Shown here: piece after piece, positions 42,881-51,575 of the stretch
How positions within the stretch are numbered: the first letter of the stretch is position 1
How the letters are laid out: the number at the start of each line of letters is the position of its first letter
Assembly (NCBI GenBank): GCA_023138975.1
Contig: JAGLON010000008.1
Coordinates: 1-64,000, forward strand
From: Candidatus Zixiibacteriota bacterium
GTDB taxonomy: Bacteria; Zixibacteria; MSB-5A5; GN15; JAAZOE01
Direction of reading: 5' to 3'
DNA: 64,000 nt
Program-made: the position numbers and the translations under genes
The notes under the pieces: generated by a model
Databases searched by the model: none
Told to the model about the DNA's origin: nothing
Seen by the model: only the letters and a program-made list of their open reading frames with translations

Positions 42881-45328
42881 TTATGGACAATCGGCGCATG
42901 GTGCAGGACCGCCTTTGAAAGCATAATTTATTAAATACACAGTATCCCCGACATTACAATCATTGTCACAATTAGCATCTCCGGCTTCTAACGGTCCCGG
43001 GGCCGGGCCTCCCTTGAAAGCATAATTGACAATAAAAACTGCATCACCAATATCAACATTCCCATCACCATTGCTATCGCCGCAAGTATAATTCCATTTA
43101 GTCCATTGTGCTAAATAAATTGATATCTTTTCACCGGCAATTGTAAAATTGCCTCCTGCCATCAATTCTCCGGCATACGGTGTCAGAGCATAGACACCGC
43201 CTAGCAACCCCGATCCCAACGGTGAACAGGTAGTACCGTCCCAGGATGCGATATGAATGGCGTGTCCCCCGCTCGTTAAAAGGAAATCTCCGCCCACTAT
43301 CAGGTATTCACCGTACACAGACAGTGAAAAAACAAAACTGTTCAGCGCCATGCCAATCGGTGACCAGGTTGTACCGTTCCAAGTGGCAATATAATTGGCA
43401 CTTGTCCCGCCTGCTGTCGTAAAAATCCCTCCTGCTATGAGGTTACCATCGTATACAGCCAGAGTTAATACATACCTATCCATCCCAGATCCTAAAGATG
43501 ACCAGGAGGTACCGTCCCAGGAGGCGACAAGACTAGCGCTCGTCCCGCCTGCTTCCGTGAAGTTTCCTCCCGCAATTAGATTTCCTTCGAACACAGTCAG
43601 AGCACAGACAGTGTTATTCACTCCTGACTCAAGCGGTGCCCAAGTTGCACCGTCCCATAAGGCGATATGATCAGCGCTTACCCCGCCAGCCGTTGAAAAC
43701 TCCCCGCCCGCAATCAGGTTTCCTTCATACACGGTCAGGGCACGAACAATATCATTCACACCCGATCCAACCGGTGACCAGTTTGTACCGTCCCAGGAGG
43801 CAATATGATTGGCACTCGCTCCACCAGCAGTCGTGAAATGCCCTCCTGCAATCAGGTTATCATCATATACGGTCAGGGTTAGGACAGTGCTATCCATCCC
43901 CGATCCCAATGATGACCAAGTGGTACCGTCCCAGGAGGCAATATAGTAGGCGCTCACGCCATTTACAGTAGTGAAATATCCCCCCGCAATCAGGTTTCCA
44001 TCGTACACCATCAGGTTTTTGACTGGGCTATTTGTTCCCAATCCCACAGGTGACCAGGAGATACCATCCCAGGAGGAGACATGTAAGGCACCTATCCCAC
44101 CTGCTTTAACAAAAGTTCCTCCCCCTATTAGGCTTGTGCTATACACAGCCAAGGCATTTACATCATTATTCATCCCCACTCCCAACGAAGTCCAGGTTGT
44201 GCCGTCCCACGAGGCGATTCGATTAGCGCTAGTCCCACTCGCCATCGTGAAATCCCCTCCCGCAATCAAGTTACCATCGTGAACAATCAAAGCATAGACC
44301 TTGGCATAATTCACACCACTCATCCCCGTTCCCAGCGGTGACCAGGTTGTACCGTCCCAAGAAGCGATATCGTTGGCGCTCGTCCCTCCTGCTGTCGTGA
44401 AATCTCCCCCAGCAATCAGGTTTCCATTATAAACAGTTAGATCATAGATAGGGTTGTCTGTACCCGATCCCAGCGTTGACCAACTGGTACCATCCCACGA
44501 GGCGATGTTGTTGGAGCTCATACCACCGGCCGACGTAAACCCTCCCCCCGCAACTAAATTTCCACCATACACAGTTAGAGCATAGATATGGTTGTCTATC
44601 CCCGATCCTAGTGGTGACCAGGTTGTACCATCCCATGATGCGATATGATTGGCACTTGCTTCACCGGCAGTATCGAAATCACCCCCCGCTATCAGGTGTC
44701 CATCATATACAGTCAGGGCAAAAACAGTGTCCTTTGTTCCCATACCCAGCGGTGACCAGGTTGTACCGTTCCAAGAAGCTATATTTTCGGCACTCGTCTC
44801 ACCCGCTTCACCAAACTTTCCTGCTGCAATCAAGTCTCCATCGTAAACAGTCAGGGCAAAAATATAGCCATTTGTTCCTAAACCCAGCGGTGACCAGGCA
44901 ATACCGTCCCATGAGACAATACGATTGGCAGTTATTTCGCCTGCGGTCGTGAAACGCCCACAAGCAATCAGGTTTCCATCATACACTATAAAGGCCTGGA
45001 CGGTAGCGCCCACCCCCGCTATCGATGGTGAGATACTGTTGTCCCAATAGATGTCATCAAAGCTGCCTTTTGTTGCTTTTGAGTCAGAAGGCTGACATAA
45101 AGGTTGGCCAGTGACCGGATCTATAACCGGCCGAAAACCTTCCATGTCCAGTACCCCCTCATACCCAGACTCTCGAATTTTATCTATGTCTATTTGATTA
45201 TCAGGGGTCAAAAACTCGCCAATACTCATTCCATCTTTATTTAATTTTCTTAATTGAGAATCTGAAGAGTTCGCAACTGAAAGTAAGACCAATAATATAA
45301 TTGTAAGAAAGATTGGAAGACTTTTCAT
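42881..45328 (-). CDS. Secreted 13-repeat propeller-type protein with C-terminal dockerin
   Basis: The 815-residue protein has a signal peptide (1-21) and a short linker ending in DDIYWDNSISPS. Then follow 13 copies of a motif of about 40 residues built as (I/V)ASWDGTTWSPLGxG, a variable segment, ALTVYDGNLIAGGxF and TTAGGTSANH. The repeats resemble the delta-60 or Kelch-like blades seen in beta-propellers. LAQWTKW closes the array. Residues about 750-815 form a two-repeat dockerin (GDSNGDGNVDIGDAVFIVNY, GDANCDNDCNVGDTVYLINY) ending in CADCP. A paralogue at 56565-58964 has the same array and a different tail. Function is unknown; it is likely a surface or cell-exterior protein. Confidence 0.8.
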   Translation of the reverse strand: MKSLPIFLTIILLVLLSVANSSDSQLRKLNKDGMSIGEFLTPDNQIDIDKIRESGYEGVLDMEGFRPVIDPVTGQPLCQPSDSKATKGSFDDIYWDNSISPSIAGVGATVQAFIVYDGNLIACGRFTTAGEITANRIVSWDGIAWSPLGLGTNGYIFALTVYDGDLIAAGKFGEAGETSAENIASWNGTTWSPLGMGTKDTVFALTVYDGHLIAGGDFDTAGEASANHIASWDGTTWSPLGSGIDNHIYALTVYGGNLVAGGGFTSAGGMSSNNIASWDGTSWSTLGSGTDNPIYDLTVYNGNLIAGGDFTTAGGTSANDIASWDGTTWSPLGTGMSGVNYAKVYALIVHDGNLIAGGDFTMASGTSANRIASWDGTTWTSLGVGMNNDVNALAVYSTSLIGGGTFVKAGGIGALHVSSWDGISWSPVGLGTNSPVKNLMVYDGNLIAGGYFTTVNGVSAYYIASWDGTTWSSLGSGMDSTVLTLTVYDDNLIAGGHFTTAGGASANHIASWDGTNWSPVGSGVNDIVRALTVYEGNLIAGGEFSTAGGVSADHIALWDGATWAPLESGVNNTVCALTVFEGNLIAGGNFTEAGGTSASLVASWDGTSWSSLGSGMDRYVLTLAVYDGNLIAGGIFTTAGGTSANYIATWNGTTWSPIGMALNSFVFSLSVYGEYLIVGGDFLLTSGGHAIHIASWDGTTCSPLGSGLLGGVYALTPYAGELMAGGNFTIAGEKISIYLAQWTKWNYTCGDSNGDGNVDIGDAVFIVNYAFKGGPAPGPLEAGDANCDNDCNVGDTVYLINYAFKGGPAPCADCP

Positions 45329-45612
45329 AAAAACCTCAACAGTTAAACATTTGTTTTTAATACTGCATTAAGATTAGATTATTATACTAAAGACCTTCCC
45401 TGAAACCTTTTGTATTCTCTTTATTTGTAATTCGAGTAAAAACGACATACTCATATAAAGTAAATTGATACTAATATTAAAGATAACATGTAAAGGTAAT
45501 TTTGTCAATTCCTAAAAGAATAGACTTATTCAATTATTAAATAATCCTAAAAATAATATTTAGTAATTGCGTTTCTTCAAAATCCAGCGAATAGAATTTA
45601 TTTTTTTGAGGT
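45329..45612. other. AT-rich intergenic region upstream of the propeller gene
   Basis: The stretch should hold the promoter of the minus-strand propeller gene, but no well-spaced pair was clear. It ends at the tRNA-Ala terminator. No gene is seen. Confidence 0.5.
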
Positions 45613-45640
45613 AAAAAAATAGGCCGTCAATATGACAGCC
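45613..45640 (-). terminator. Terminator of tRNA-Ala
   Basis: On the minus strand GGCTGTCA pairs with TGACGGCC (one G-T pair) around a 3-base loop, then TATTTTTTT follows. It ends about 20 bases after the tRNA. Confidence 0.85.
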
Positions 45641-45659
45641 ATTAGCCAAATATATTTAA

Positions 45660-45735
45660 TGGTGGAGCCAAGGGGGTTCGAACCCCTGACCTCATGACTG
45701 CCAGTCATGCGCTCTCCCAACTGAGCTATGGCCCC
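45660..45735 (-). tRNA. tRNA-Ala (anticodon GGC), CCA encoded
   Basis: The minus strand folds into a 73-nt tRNA plus an encoded CCA (complement of 45660-45662). The acceptor is GGGGCCA/TGGCTCC, with its third pair G-U as in alanine tRNAs, and discriminator A. The anticodon loop is CTGGCAG (GGC), and the T loop is TTCGAAC. The other tRNAs in the window do not encode CCA. Confidence 0.96.
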
Positions 45736-45751
45736 ATCCTATGGAATTCCC

Positions 45752-45779
45752 AATATATATTTCATTTCGGTTCTGTCAA
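45752..45779 (-). promoter_or_regulatory. Promoter of tRNA-Ala
   Basis: TTGACA (complement of 45774-45779) is followed after 16 bases by TATATT (complement of 45752-45757), about 10 bases before the probable start. Confidence 0.6.
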
Positions 45780-45849
45780 GTAATAAGTTTAGAAACCTAT
45801 TCCTATAAAAACCGTTTGGAATTTTCGTAAACTTATATAAATTAAATGT

Positions 45850-47856
45850 GTGTCGGAAGTAAACTCTAAAACACCGTGTTGCCGCATGGTCTTTGCGACT
45901 GCAATCGCAGTAATCCTAGTCTTAGGGTTGTTTTTACGAACCTATGATTTGGATTTAGATCCACCGGTTACAATTGGCAAATCGAGTCAGGATTTGGTTA
46001 CCGACCCGGCCCATTTAGTCTCTTTTGCAGCCAACAATGCCAAGTACGGAGAAAGTGAACCATTTCCATTCGCTCAATGGCAAGTATTCAAAGTTTCCCT
46101 CGTTTCGGCAACGGCCTACATCATTTTCAGCGTCTCGGAGGTATCTCGCGTTACCGCCAGTCTGGCTGGTGTAATCCCTTCGTTTTTAGGATTGTTGTTT
46201 TTTATTTTGGCGATACCTATCGGATGGGAGAATAAAAAACAAGCCTATCTGGCTGTCATAACGGCGGCGGGATTTTTAGTTTTGAATTTTGTTCTCATTA
46301 CCTACAACCGTGAGCCGTTTCTGGAATCGGGACTCATATTTTATTTTGGATTGTTTTTCTTTCTATTTCAGAAATACCGGTTTAGAACATCCAACTTGAT
46401 AGCAATGGGAGTTTTAACGTCACTAGCCTGTATAACAGGTAAAGCATTCGGCGCAACAATCGCAATCGGCCTAATCGGGGCAATACTTTTACAATATCGA
46501 GCAGATCGTATGGCCTGGCAAAAAGTCGGTATTGTTGTCCTGAGCGGAATAATATCGGGGATTGTTCTCATCCTGATTCTCTTCGGGGATGCCGCCGGTG
46601 CTTATGTTTCATACTTGCAAGAACACATCCTCAGCGCCCACAGCACACCATTCCAGAATATGCCCGCAAGTGAAAAATACTTTACACGTTTTATGATATT
46701 TGGAGTCACTTCGCATATTTTCCGGGATTCTCCATTCTTATTCTTCTCATTGTATATAGCTCTGGCAAGTTTCATCGTTATAGCCAATAAACAATTCAAT
46801 CGTATTATAGAACACAAAGCCCTTCCCTTTAGCCTGTTTTGGTTGTTCGCGCTTTTGGCAATTTTTATGCAGTCTCTTTACTCCCCTCTAAGGTACCACA
46901 TATTGCTTTTCTTTCCGTCTGTTTTAGTCATATCGCAAATCTTTACTTTTCAGGACAGATCAAAACCAAAGGTTCCGCCTAAGTGGTTTTTCTGGAGTTC
47001 TGCCATTTTTCTTGGGCTTCTCAACTGGTTTTTTATAAATAATCTGGTCTTGGATTTTTTCTATATTGATGAGTTCAGAACCGTAAGCAAGACCATTATA
47101 AAATACAGTTTCATACCGGGTATGCTCTTAACAATTATTCTGATAAAAGGCCCCCTGCCGAAGTTCATAGTCAAGAACACCCGGGTGGTTGCGAACATGA
47201 TAATCGCCCTAATGATAATCTCGACTGGATTTCAATTATATCAGTATGCCTCCTGGGCACGTAACAGTACCTATACTATTAAAAACACGACCGATGATAT
47301 TGCAGAGATTATGGGTCCGGAAGCTGTACTTACCGGCCCTTATGCCCCGGTTTTATCCAACATTAACCAATTTAAACACTTCATATATTCTTTTGGCCTT
47401 GAAAAACCGGATATTGACATATTCAAAGAATTCCCCATCACTCATTTGGCGGTTGATACTTCAAGTAAAATACTTGCCCGTATAAATTATAAGCATCTGG
47501 CAGACCTGATAGCGGTTTCTAATTATCAAATACGAGGTTACGATTTCCAGGTATTAAGAATAGCCAATAATAAAAATCAACAGGCACAAGATTATCAGCC
47601 TACTTATTTTGAAATGGCTAATTCCGCAATCAGAGTACAAGAATATGATTCAGCATCGGCTTTAAACGAAAAATTCCGGATCAACTTCCCAGGTAACCGC
47701 TCAGCGCTAGCTCAAGCATGCTTTATCTATGATAAAATGGGAAAGCTCGAAAAACTCAGGGATATTACTTTTAGGCTTCGCGATGAGTTTATTGATGACA
47801 AATCTATTCAATTGTATTGCAGGCACCTCATTAAAAAGTACCGCTTAACCAGATAA
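45850..47856 (+). CDS. GT-C-like integral membrane protein with soluble C-terminal domain
   Basis: The 668-residue protein starts at a GTG. It has about eleven hydrophobic segments and a soluble tail (about 475-668). The first loop after helix 1 has FLRTYDLDLDPPVTIGKSSQ, with the acidic residue pattern of GT-C enzymes (PMT or GT39-like), and a later loop has YNREPFLESGLI. The tail contains AVLTGPYAPVLSNI and, in its last third, helical pairs suggesting TPR-like repeats (YFEMANSAIRVQEYDSASAL). Donor and acceptor are unknown, and it is not clearly related to the protein at 28921-30426. Confidence 0.55.
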   Translation: MSEVNSKTPCCRMVFATAIAVILVLGLFLRTYDLDLDPPVTIGKSSQDLVTDPAHLVSFAANNAKYGESEPFPFAQWQVFKVSLVSATAYIIFSVSEVSRVTASLAGVIPSFLGLLFFILAIPIGWENKKQAYLAVITAAGFLVLNFVLITYNREPFLESGLIFYFGLFFFLFQKYRFRTSNLIAMGVLTSLACITGKAFGATIAIGLIGAILLQYRADRMAWQKVGIVVLSGIISGIVLILILFGDAAGAYVSYLQEHILSAHSTPFQNMPASEKYFTRFMIFGVTSHIFRDSPFLFFSLYIALASFIVIANKQFNRIIEHKALPFSLFWLFALLAIFMQSLYSPLRYHILLFFPSVLVISQIFTFQDRSKPKVPPKWFFWSSAIFLGLLNWFFINNLVLDFFYIDEFRTVSKTIIKYSFIPGMLLTIILIKGPLPKFIVKNTRVVANMIIALMIISTGFQLYQYASWARNSTYTIKNTTDDIAEIMGPEAVLTGPYAPVLSNINQFKHFIYSFGLEKPDIDIFKEFPITHLAVDTSSKILARINYKHLADLIAVSNYQIRGYDFQVLRIANNKNQQAQDYQPTYFEMANSAIRVQEYDSASALNEKFRINFPGNRSALAQACFIYDKMGKLEKLRDITFRLRDEFIDDKSIQLYCRHLIKKYRLTR

Positions 47857-47876
47857 TAGAAGTGCTATAAATCCTT

Positions 47877-49286
47877 CTAATCCACATTTACCAGTTTGTT
47901 TTTTCTAATAATGGCAATAACTATCGCAAGTAAACTAAATATTCCAAAGCCTATCATTACCCAGCTAAAAGCCTCAGCAAAAGCGTCTGCCTCCCCCATT
48001 ATCGAACTGTAAATAGTCTGGCGATAGGCAAATGCGGCCGTCGCTACAGCAACGCCTCCAGCCAAACCCAATGTCCGGGAGACAGCCAGAAGACTTGAAG
48101 CAACCGCCGTAAAATGCCTTGGTACCGATGCCATCATGACTGACGAATTAGGAACCTGAAACATTCCTCCCCCTATCCCCATGACAATCAATCGAATTAC
48201 GACGTCAAGACGGGTCGAGTTCTGATCCAAAGTACTTATCCAGAAAATCCCTGCGCTCATCATAACCAATCCCGATATCGTCAATAATTTATAGCCGATT
48301 TTATCAGAAATCCTCCCGGCCACAGGCGCGACAACAGCCATGCAAATAGGAATTGTCATAATAACCAGTCCGACCTGAGTTGGAGAAAACAACAGCAATT
48401 CCTCGAGATAAAAGGGAATGAGCACCATCCCGGAAGCAGTGCAGATAAAACTGATCATCATGGCCGAGATTGCAATAGTAAACTCACGATAAGCAAAAAT
48501 CTTCAACCCGATTAACGGATGTTCAGATTTCAATTCACGCCAAATGAACAATGCCAGCGATGACAGACCCAAGATCAATATCGAATATAAGACCAATTGC
48601 GGCCAATCGGTGCTGTTTAACCGATTTAAAAATAGCAGCAGGAAGACAACCGCGCCAGCCTGTAGGACTCCCCCCAAATAATTCAACCGGGTATCGGGCG
48701 CGTCAGGTTTCATAAGTTTAAGCAGACGTGAGGCATGAATATAGCCGAAGATTCCTATTGGAATATTCAGAAGAAACATCCATTGCCAGCCTATTGTCGA
48801 AACAATCAAACCTCCGATGGGCGGTCCGGACATCAGTCCGACACCTACAACAGTACCCATAATCCCCAATGCTTTACCCCGTTCATTGGCCGGAAAAGCT
48901 CTTGTTATCAAGGCCGGGCCGGAAGCCATCAAAAACGATGCACCGATTCCGTGTAATACCCGAGACAAAACAAGCGTTTCAAAATCAGTCGATAAGCCGC
49001 ATAAAAGCGAACCCAGAGTAAACAGGCCAAAACCCATTTTATACGTATATCTAAAACCTCTTTTGGCTGAAATTCGCCCCACAAAAAGCAAAGTGGCCGA
49101 GATAGTCAGAGTATAGGCCAGTACCACCCATGCAATATCCTGTATTGAAACCGCAAATATTCGGGAAAGAGTTGGCAGGCTAACATTGACAATTGAGGCG
49201 TCTAATGTTCCCATAAAAGCCGATAATGAGCTAACCAAGAGAAAACTATATTTCTGACTATGAATCAGAGTATTATCGGCACTCAT
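47877..49286 (-). CDS. MFS drug:H+ antiporter of the DHA2 type
   Basis: The 469-residue protein has 13-14 hydrophobic segments. The N-terminus LMGTLDASIVNVSLPTL (the first Leu supplied by context is not counted; the protein reads FMGTLDASIVNVSLPTLSRI) is the classic DHA2 motif D1. RISAKRGFRYTYKMG matches motif A and LSRVLHGIGASFLMASGPAL motif B, while GVGLMSGPPIGGLI is the antiporter motif C. These predict export of lipophilic compounds. No TetR or MarR regulator is beside it, but a 28-bp palindrome lies in the upstream gap shared with the sigma operon. Confidence 0.9.
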   Translation of the reverse strand: MSADNTLIHSQKYSFLLVSSLSAFMGTLDASIVNVSLPTLSRIFAVSIQDIAWVVLAYTLTISATLLFVGRISAKRGFRYTYKMGFGLFTLGSLLCGLSTDFETLVLSRVLHGIGASFLMASGPALITRAFPANERGKALGIMGTVVGVGLMSGPPIGGLIVSTIGWQWMFLLNIPIGIFGYIHASRLLKLMKPDAPDTRLNYLGGVLQAGAVVFLLLFLNRLNSTDWPQLVLYSILILGLSSLALFIWRELKSEHPLIGLKIFAYREFTIAISAMMISFICTASGMVLIPFYLEELLLFSPTQVGLVIMTIPICMAVVAPVAGRISDKIGYKLLTISGLVMMSAGIFWISTLDQNSTRLDVVIRLIVMGIGGGMFQVPNSSVMMASVPRHFTAVASSLLAVSRTLGLAGGVAVATAAFAYRQTIYSSIMGEADAFAEAFSWVMIGFGIFSLLAIVIAIIRKNKLVNVD

Positions 49287-49317
49287 TTATAATCCCAACC
49301 TGTTGAACAAAAACAAA

Positions 49318-49346
49318 TTGACAAATAACGCAAACAATCATAACCT
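49318..49346 (+). promoter_or_regulatory. Possible promoter of the second ECF sigma operon
   Basis: TTGACA (49318-49323) and TAACCT (49341-49346) are spaced by 17 bases. The -10 box is weak. The 28-bp palindrome follows just after the likely start site. Confidence 0.35.
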
Positions 49347-49369
49347 ACATGCAAGATATTGTCAATGGA

Positions 49370-49397
49370 TTTGACTTTTGTTTGCACAAAAGTCAAA
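49370..49397. promoter_or_regulatory. 28-bp perfect palindrome, likely operator
   Basis: TTTGACTTTTG (49370-49380) and CAAAAGTCAAA (49387-49397) are perfect inverted 11-bp arms around a 6-base spacer. It sits between the divergent MFS exporter and sigma genes, 40 bases before the sigma ATG. There is no T run, so a terminator is unlikely. Confidence 0.6.
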
Positions 49398-49437
49398 AAG
49401 ATTCGTCACACTTATAGACGGAAGAGATATCATCGGG

Positions 49438-50007
49438 ATGACCGAAGAGACAACTGCGCTGGTGTTGCTTTTTCAAAAAGGCGACCGGAAGGCGTTTACT
49501 AAGTTGGTAAAGATATTCCGGCAGCGGGTATATGGTTTAGCATTTAAAATGCTCAAAAACCATATCGATGCTGACGAGGTCGCCCAGGAAACTTTCGTTC
49601 GGGTCTATAAGAGAATCGGTCAATTAAAGTCACCGGTTCATTTTGACTCGTTTATATACCGGATTGCGTCCAATTACGCTATTGATCTGATACGCAAAAG
49701 GAAAGGGCGTATTGTCGCGATGCCGGAGGAGTCGGAACTGCCGGGTTCGGTTCAATTGACTCTGGCGACGAAAGTCACCAGCCCGGAAAAAGTTCTTGAA
49801 AACAAACAATTGTTGCAGGCGATTGTTAAAGCGGCGGAGGAATTACCTCCCAGACAACAGACAACCCTCATCCTTCATGATATTGAAGGACTGTCTAAAG
49901 AGGAAGTGGCCAGGATCATGAATTGCCCCGAAGCCACCGTCCGCTCTAATCTGCATATCGCTCGCAATAAACTGAAAAAGAAATTAGCGAAACTTTTGAC
50001 CTCCTAA
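49438..50007 (+). CDS. ECF-type RNA polymerase sigma factor
   Basis: I start at the ATG at 49438 (MTEETTALVLLFQKGDRKAF), giving 189 residues; an in-frame TTG upstream would run through the palindrome. Sigma2 has HIDADEVAQETFVRVYKRIG and a following FIYRIASNYAIDLIRKRKG. Sigma4 has LPPRQQTTLILHDIEG and KEEVARIMNCPEATVRSNLH. A zinc-type anti-sigma gene follows 23 bases downstream, so release of the sigma factor probably depends on that protein. Confidence 0.93.
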   Translation: MTEETTALVLLFQKGDRKAFTKLVKIFRQRVYGLAFKMLKNHIDADEVAQETFVRVYKRIGQLKSPVHFDSFIYRIASNYAIDLIRKRKGRIVAMPEESELPGSVQLTLATKVTSPEKVLENKQLLQAIVKAAEELPPRQQTTLILHDIEGLSKEEVARIMNCPEATVRSNLHIARNKLKKKLAKLLTS

Positions 50008-50030
50008 CAGAAGGCCGGAGGTAACGAAAA

Positions 50031-50552
50031 ATGATGGACCGCCATACTTCACATTTACACAACGACTACGTTGACGGACTTCTGTCCGAAAAGCAAGCCT
50101 CTGAAGTTGATAATCACGCAGATTCTTGCGAGAAATGCCGTGAAGATTTAAATCAACTAAGGAACCTAAAAGATCGATTGGCGGCAATCGATGCGCCCGA
50201 TCCCGGGCTAGAGTATTTCGAGCGGCTATCCGAGAAAGTTGCTGAACGAACTCATTCAATTACTAATGAGAGTAACTCTAAATCTGTAAATATAAAGCCG
50301 GTTTCGGCAAGTCAAGCCGTGTTAAAGACGCTTATCAGAGTCGCGGCAGCGATTACTTTGCTGTTCGGGTCTTTTTATGCGTCTGATTTTCTTTCCGGTA
50401 ACAATCAATCGCCGAATTCGGATAATTGGGCTGTCTTGGAATACAATATTCCAGATCCAATAGCTCTACCGGATTCCGAACATCAACAGCCCCCCCCCTC
50501 AGCCGTTGATGAGGAGTCGATTGATAAGGAAGATTCCGATACCGAAAATTAG
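50031..50552 (+). CDS. Zinc-type (ZAS) anti-sigma factor
   Basis: The 173-residue protein opens with SHLHNDYVDGLLSEKQAS and has the HxxxCxxC zinc motif in HADSCEKCRED (about 28-38), as expected for anti-sigma factors that hold ECF sigmas. One hydrophobic segment (about 105-122) splits the cytosolic N-terminus from a periplasmic tail rich in Pro, Asp and Glu. A GGAGGT ribosome site precedes the start. Linked to the sigma gene. Confidence 0.9.
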   Translation: MMDRHTSHLHNDYVDGLLSEKQASEVDNHADSCEKCREDLNQLRNLKDRLAAIDAPDPGLEYFERLSEKVAERTHSITNESNSKSVNIKPVSASQAVLKTLIRVAAAITLLFGSFYASDFLSGNNQSPNSDNWAVLEYNIPDPIALPDSEHQQPPPSAVDEESIDKEDSDTEN

Positions 50553-50610
50553 GACTTTTGTAAGCAGTTGACAATGGTTGACCTTTTAATAGGTCAATAA
50601 CGGAGAGTAA

Positions 50611-51528
50611 ATGACAACTAAAACCTCACTAACCACCGCTGGTGTTTTAATCCTAACGGTTATTATGGCCGTTATTTTCACCGCTTGCGTTGCCGATCCG
50701 GAAGTTTATTTAATTAGAGCAAAGTACGGACCTGAAGGCAGCGTTCTAAGATATTCCATGCAAAATCATCGAGTTGGCTCGGCCTTCATTAACGATGAGT
50801 TTCAAAAGGAATTTGAAACCAACTCTGAAGCCAAAATTACTTTTACTACTAAAGAGGTCTTCGAAGACGGCAGCGCCAGACTTCATGAAGAGAATATCTG
50901 GAGCTGGGATGAGCCAGCCAATGATTCCGGAAAAGTCTCTCGTAAAACGAAGAAGATGAATTACCTCATCCATTTCAGCCCGCGAAATAGAATGTTGGAT
51001 CTTGAGATTATGGATGGGCGCAAGGATGAGGCCAGATTACTGTACCTGAAAAGTTATTTTGAACAAATGTTTACGGTCTTCCCCGAAGAGGAAGTGCCGG
51101 TAGGTTTCAACTGGACTCAATCGACAGACGTAACTCTTCCCGACAGCACGGTACATAAAAGTAAAACGGATTATACGATAAAGGGTACTACTCAAAAAAA
51201 CGGTTACTTTTGCGCTATTATTGAGGGAAAAGGAAAATCAGCCTTACCGGTCTATGATAATCCTGAGACGGAAACTGTATCATGGGGAATCGATCGCATA
51301 GAGGTCAATGAAATAATCTATTTTGCGATTGATGAGGGAATAGTTGTCCTGTCCGAATCTAAGAGCCGGATTATTATCGAACGGGAGTATTACTACTATA
51401 AAAAGACAGAAAAAGACAAGGACGGCAAAGAAGCGAAACTACCGGAAAAGGACTGGACAAGAGTAGAAGAAACCCTGAGGCAGGAAATAGATGAAACGTC
51501 CAAATTTGTACTTGAAAAAATAAAGTAA
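50611..51528 (+). CDS. Predicted lipoprotein of the second sigma operon
   Basis: The 305-residue protein has a hydrophobic leader ending in VIFTAC at Cys26, a probable lipobox. The mature part is rich in beta strands with many charged residues: EGSVLRYSMQNHRVGSAF, then a middle section, and GTTQKNGYFCAIIEGKGKSA. It resembles secreted proteins of the DUF6263 type only in style; I do not claim the family. It follows the anti-sigma gene and may be an envelope-stress target or sensor. A good GGAGAG ribosome site precedes the ATG. Confidence 0.6.
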   Translation: MTTKTSLTTAGVLILTVIMAVIFTACVADPEVYLIRAKYGPEGSVLRYSMQNHRVGSAFINDEFQKEFETNSEAKITFTTKEVFEDGSARLHEENIWSWDEPANDSGKVSRKTKKMNYLIHFSPRNRMLDLEIMDGRKDEARLLYLKSYFEQMFTVFPEEEVPVGFNWTQSTDVTLPDSTVHKSKTDYTIKGTTQKNGYFCAIIEGKGKSALPVYDNPETETVSWGIDRIEVNEIIYFAIDEGIVVLSESKSRIIIEREYYYYKKTEKDKDGKEAKLPEKDWTRVEETLRQEIDETSKFVLEKIK

Positions 51529-51575
51529 TCTTAAAAAAACTTTACACTTTTAGCCAACCGGCGTATATAACCCGT

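Noticed and set aside
42881..45328. Plus-strand frames antisense to the propeller genes
   Set aside because: They are repeated shadows of the tandem motif on the opposite strand, without starts or ribosome sites.
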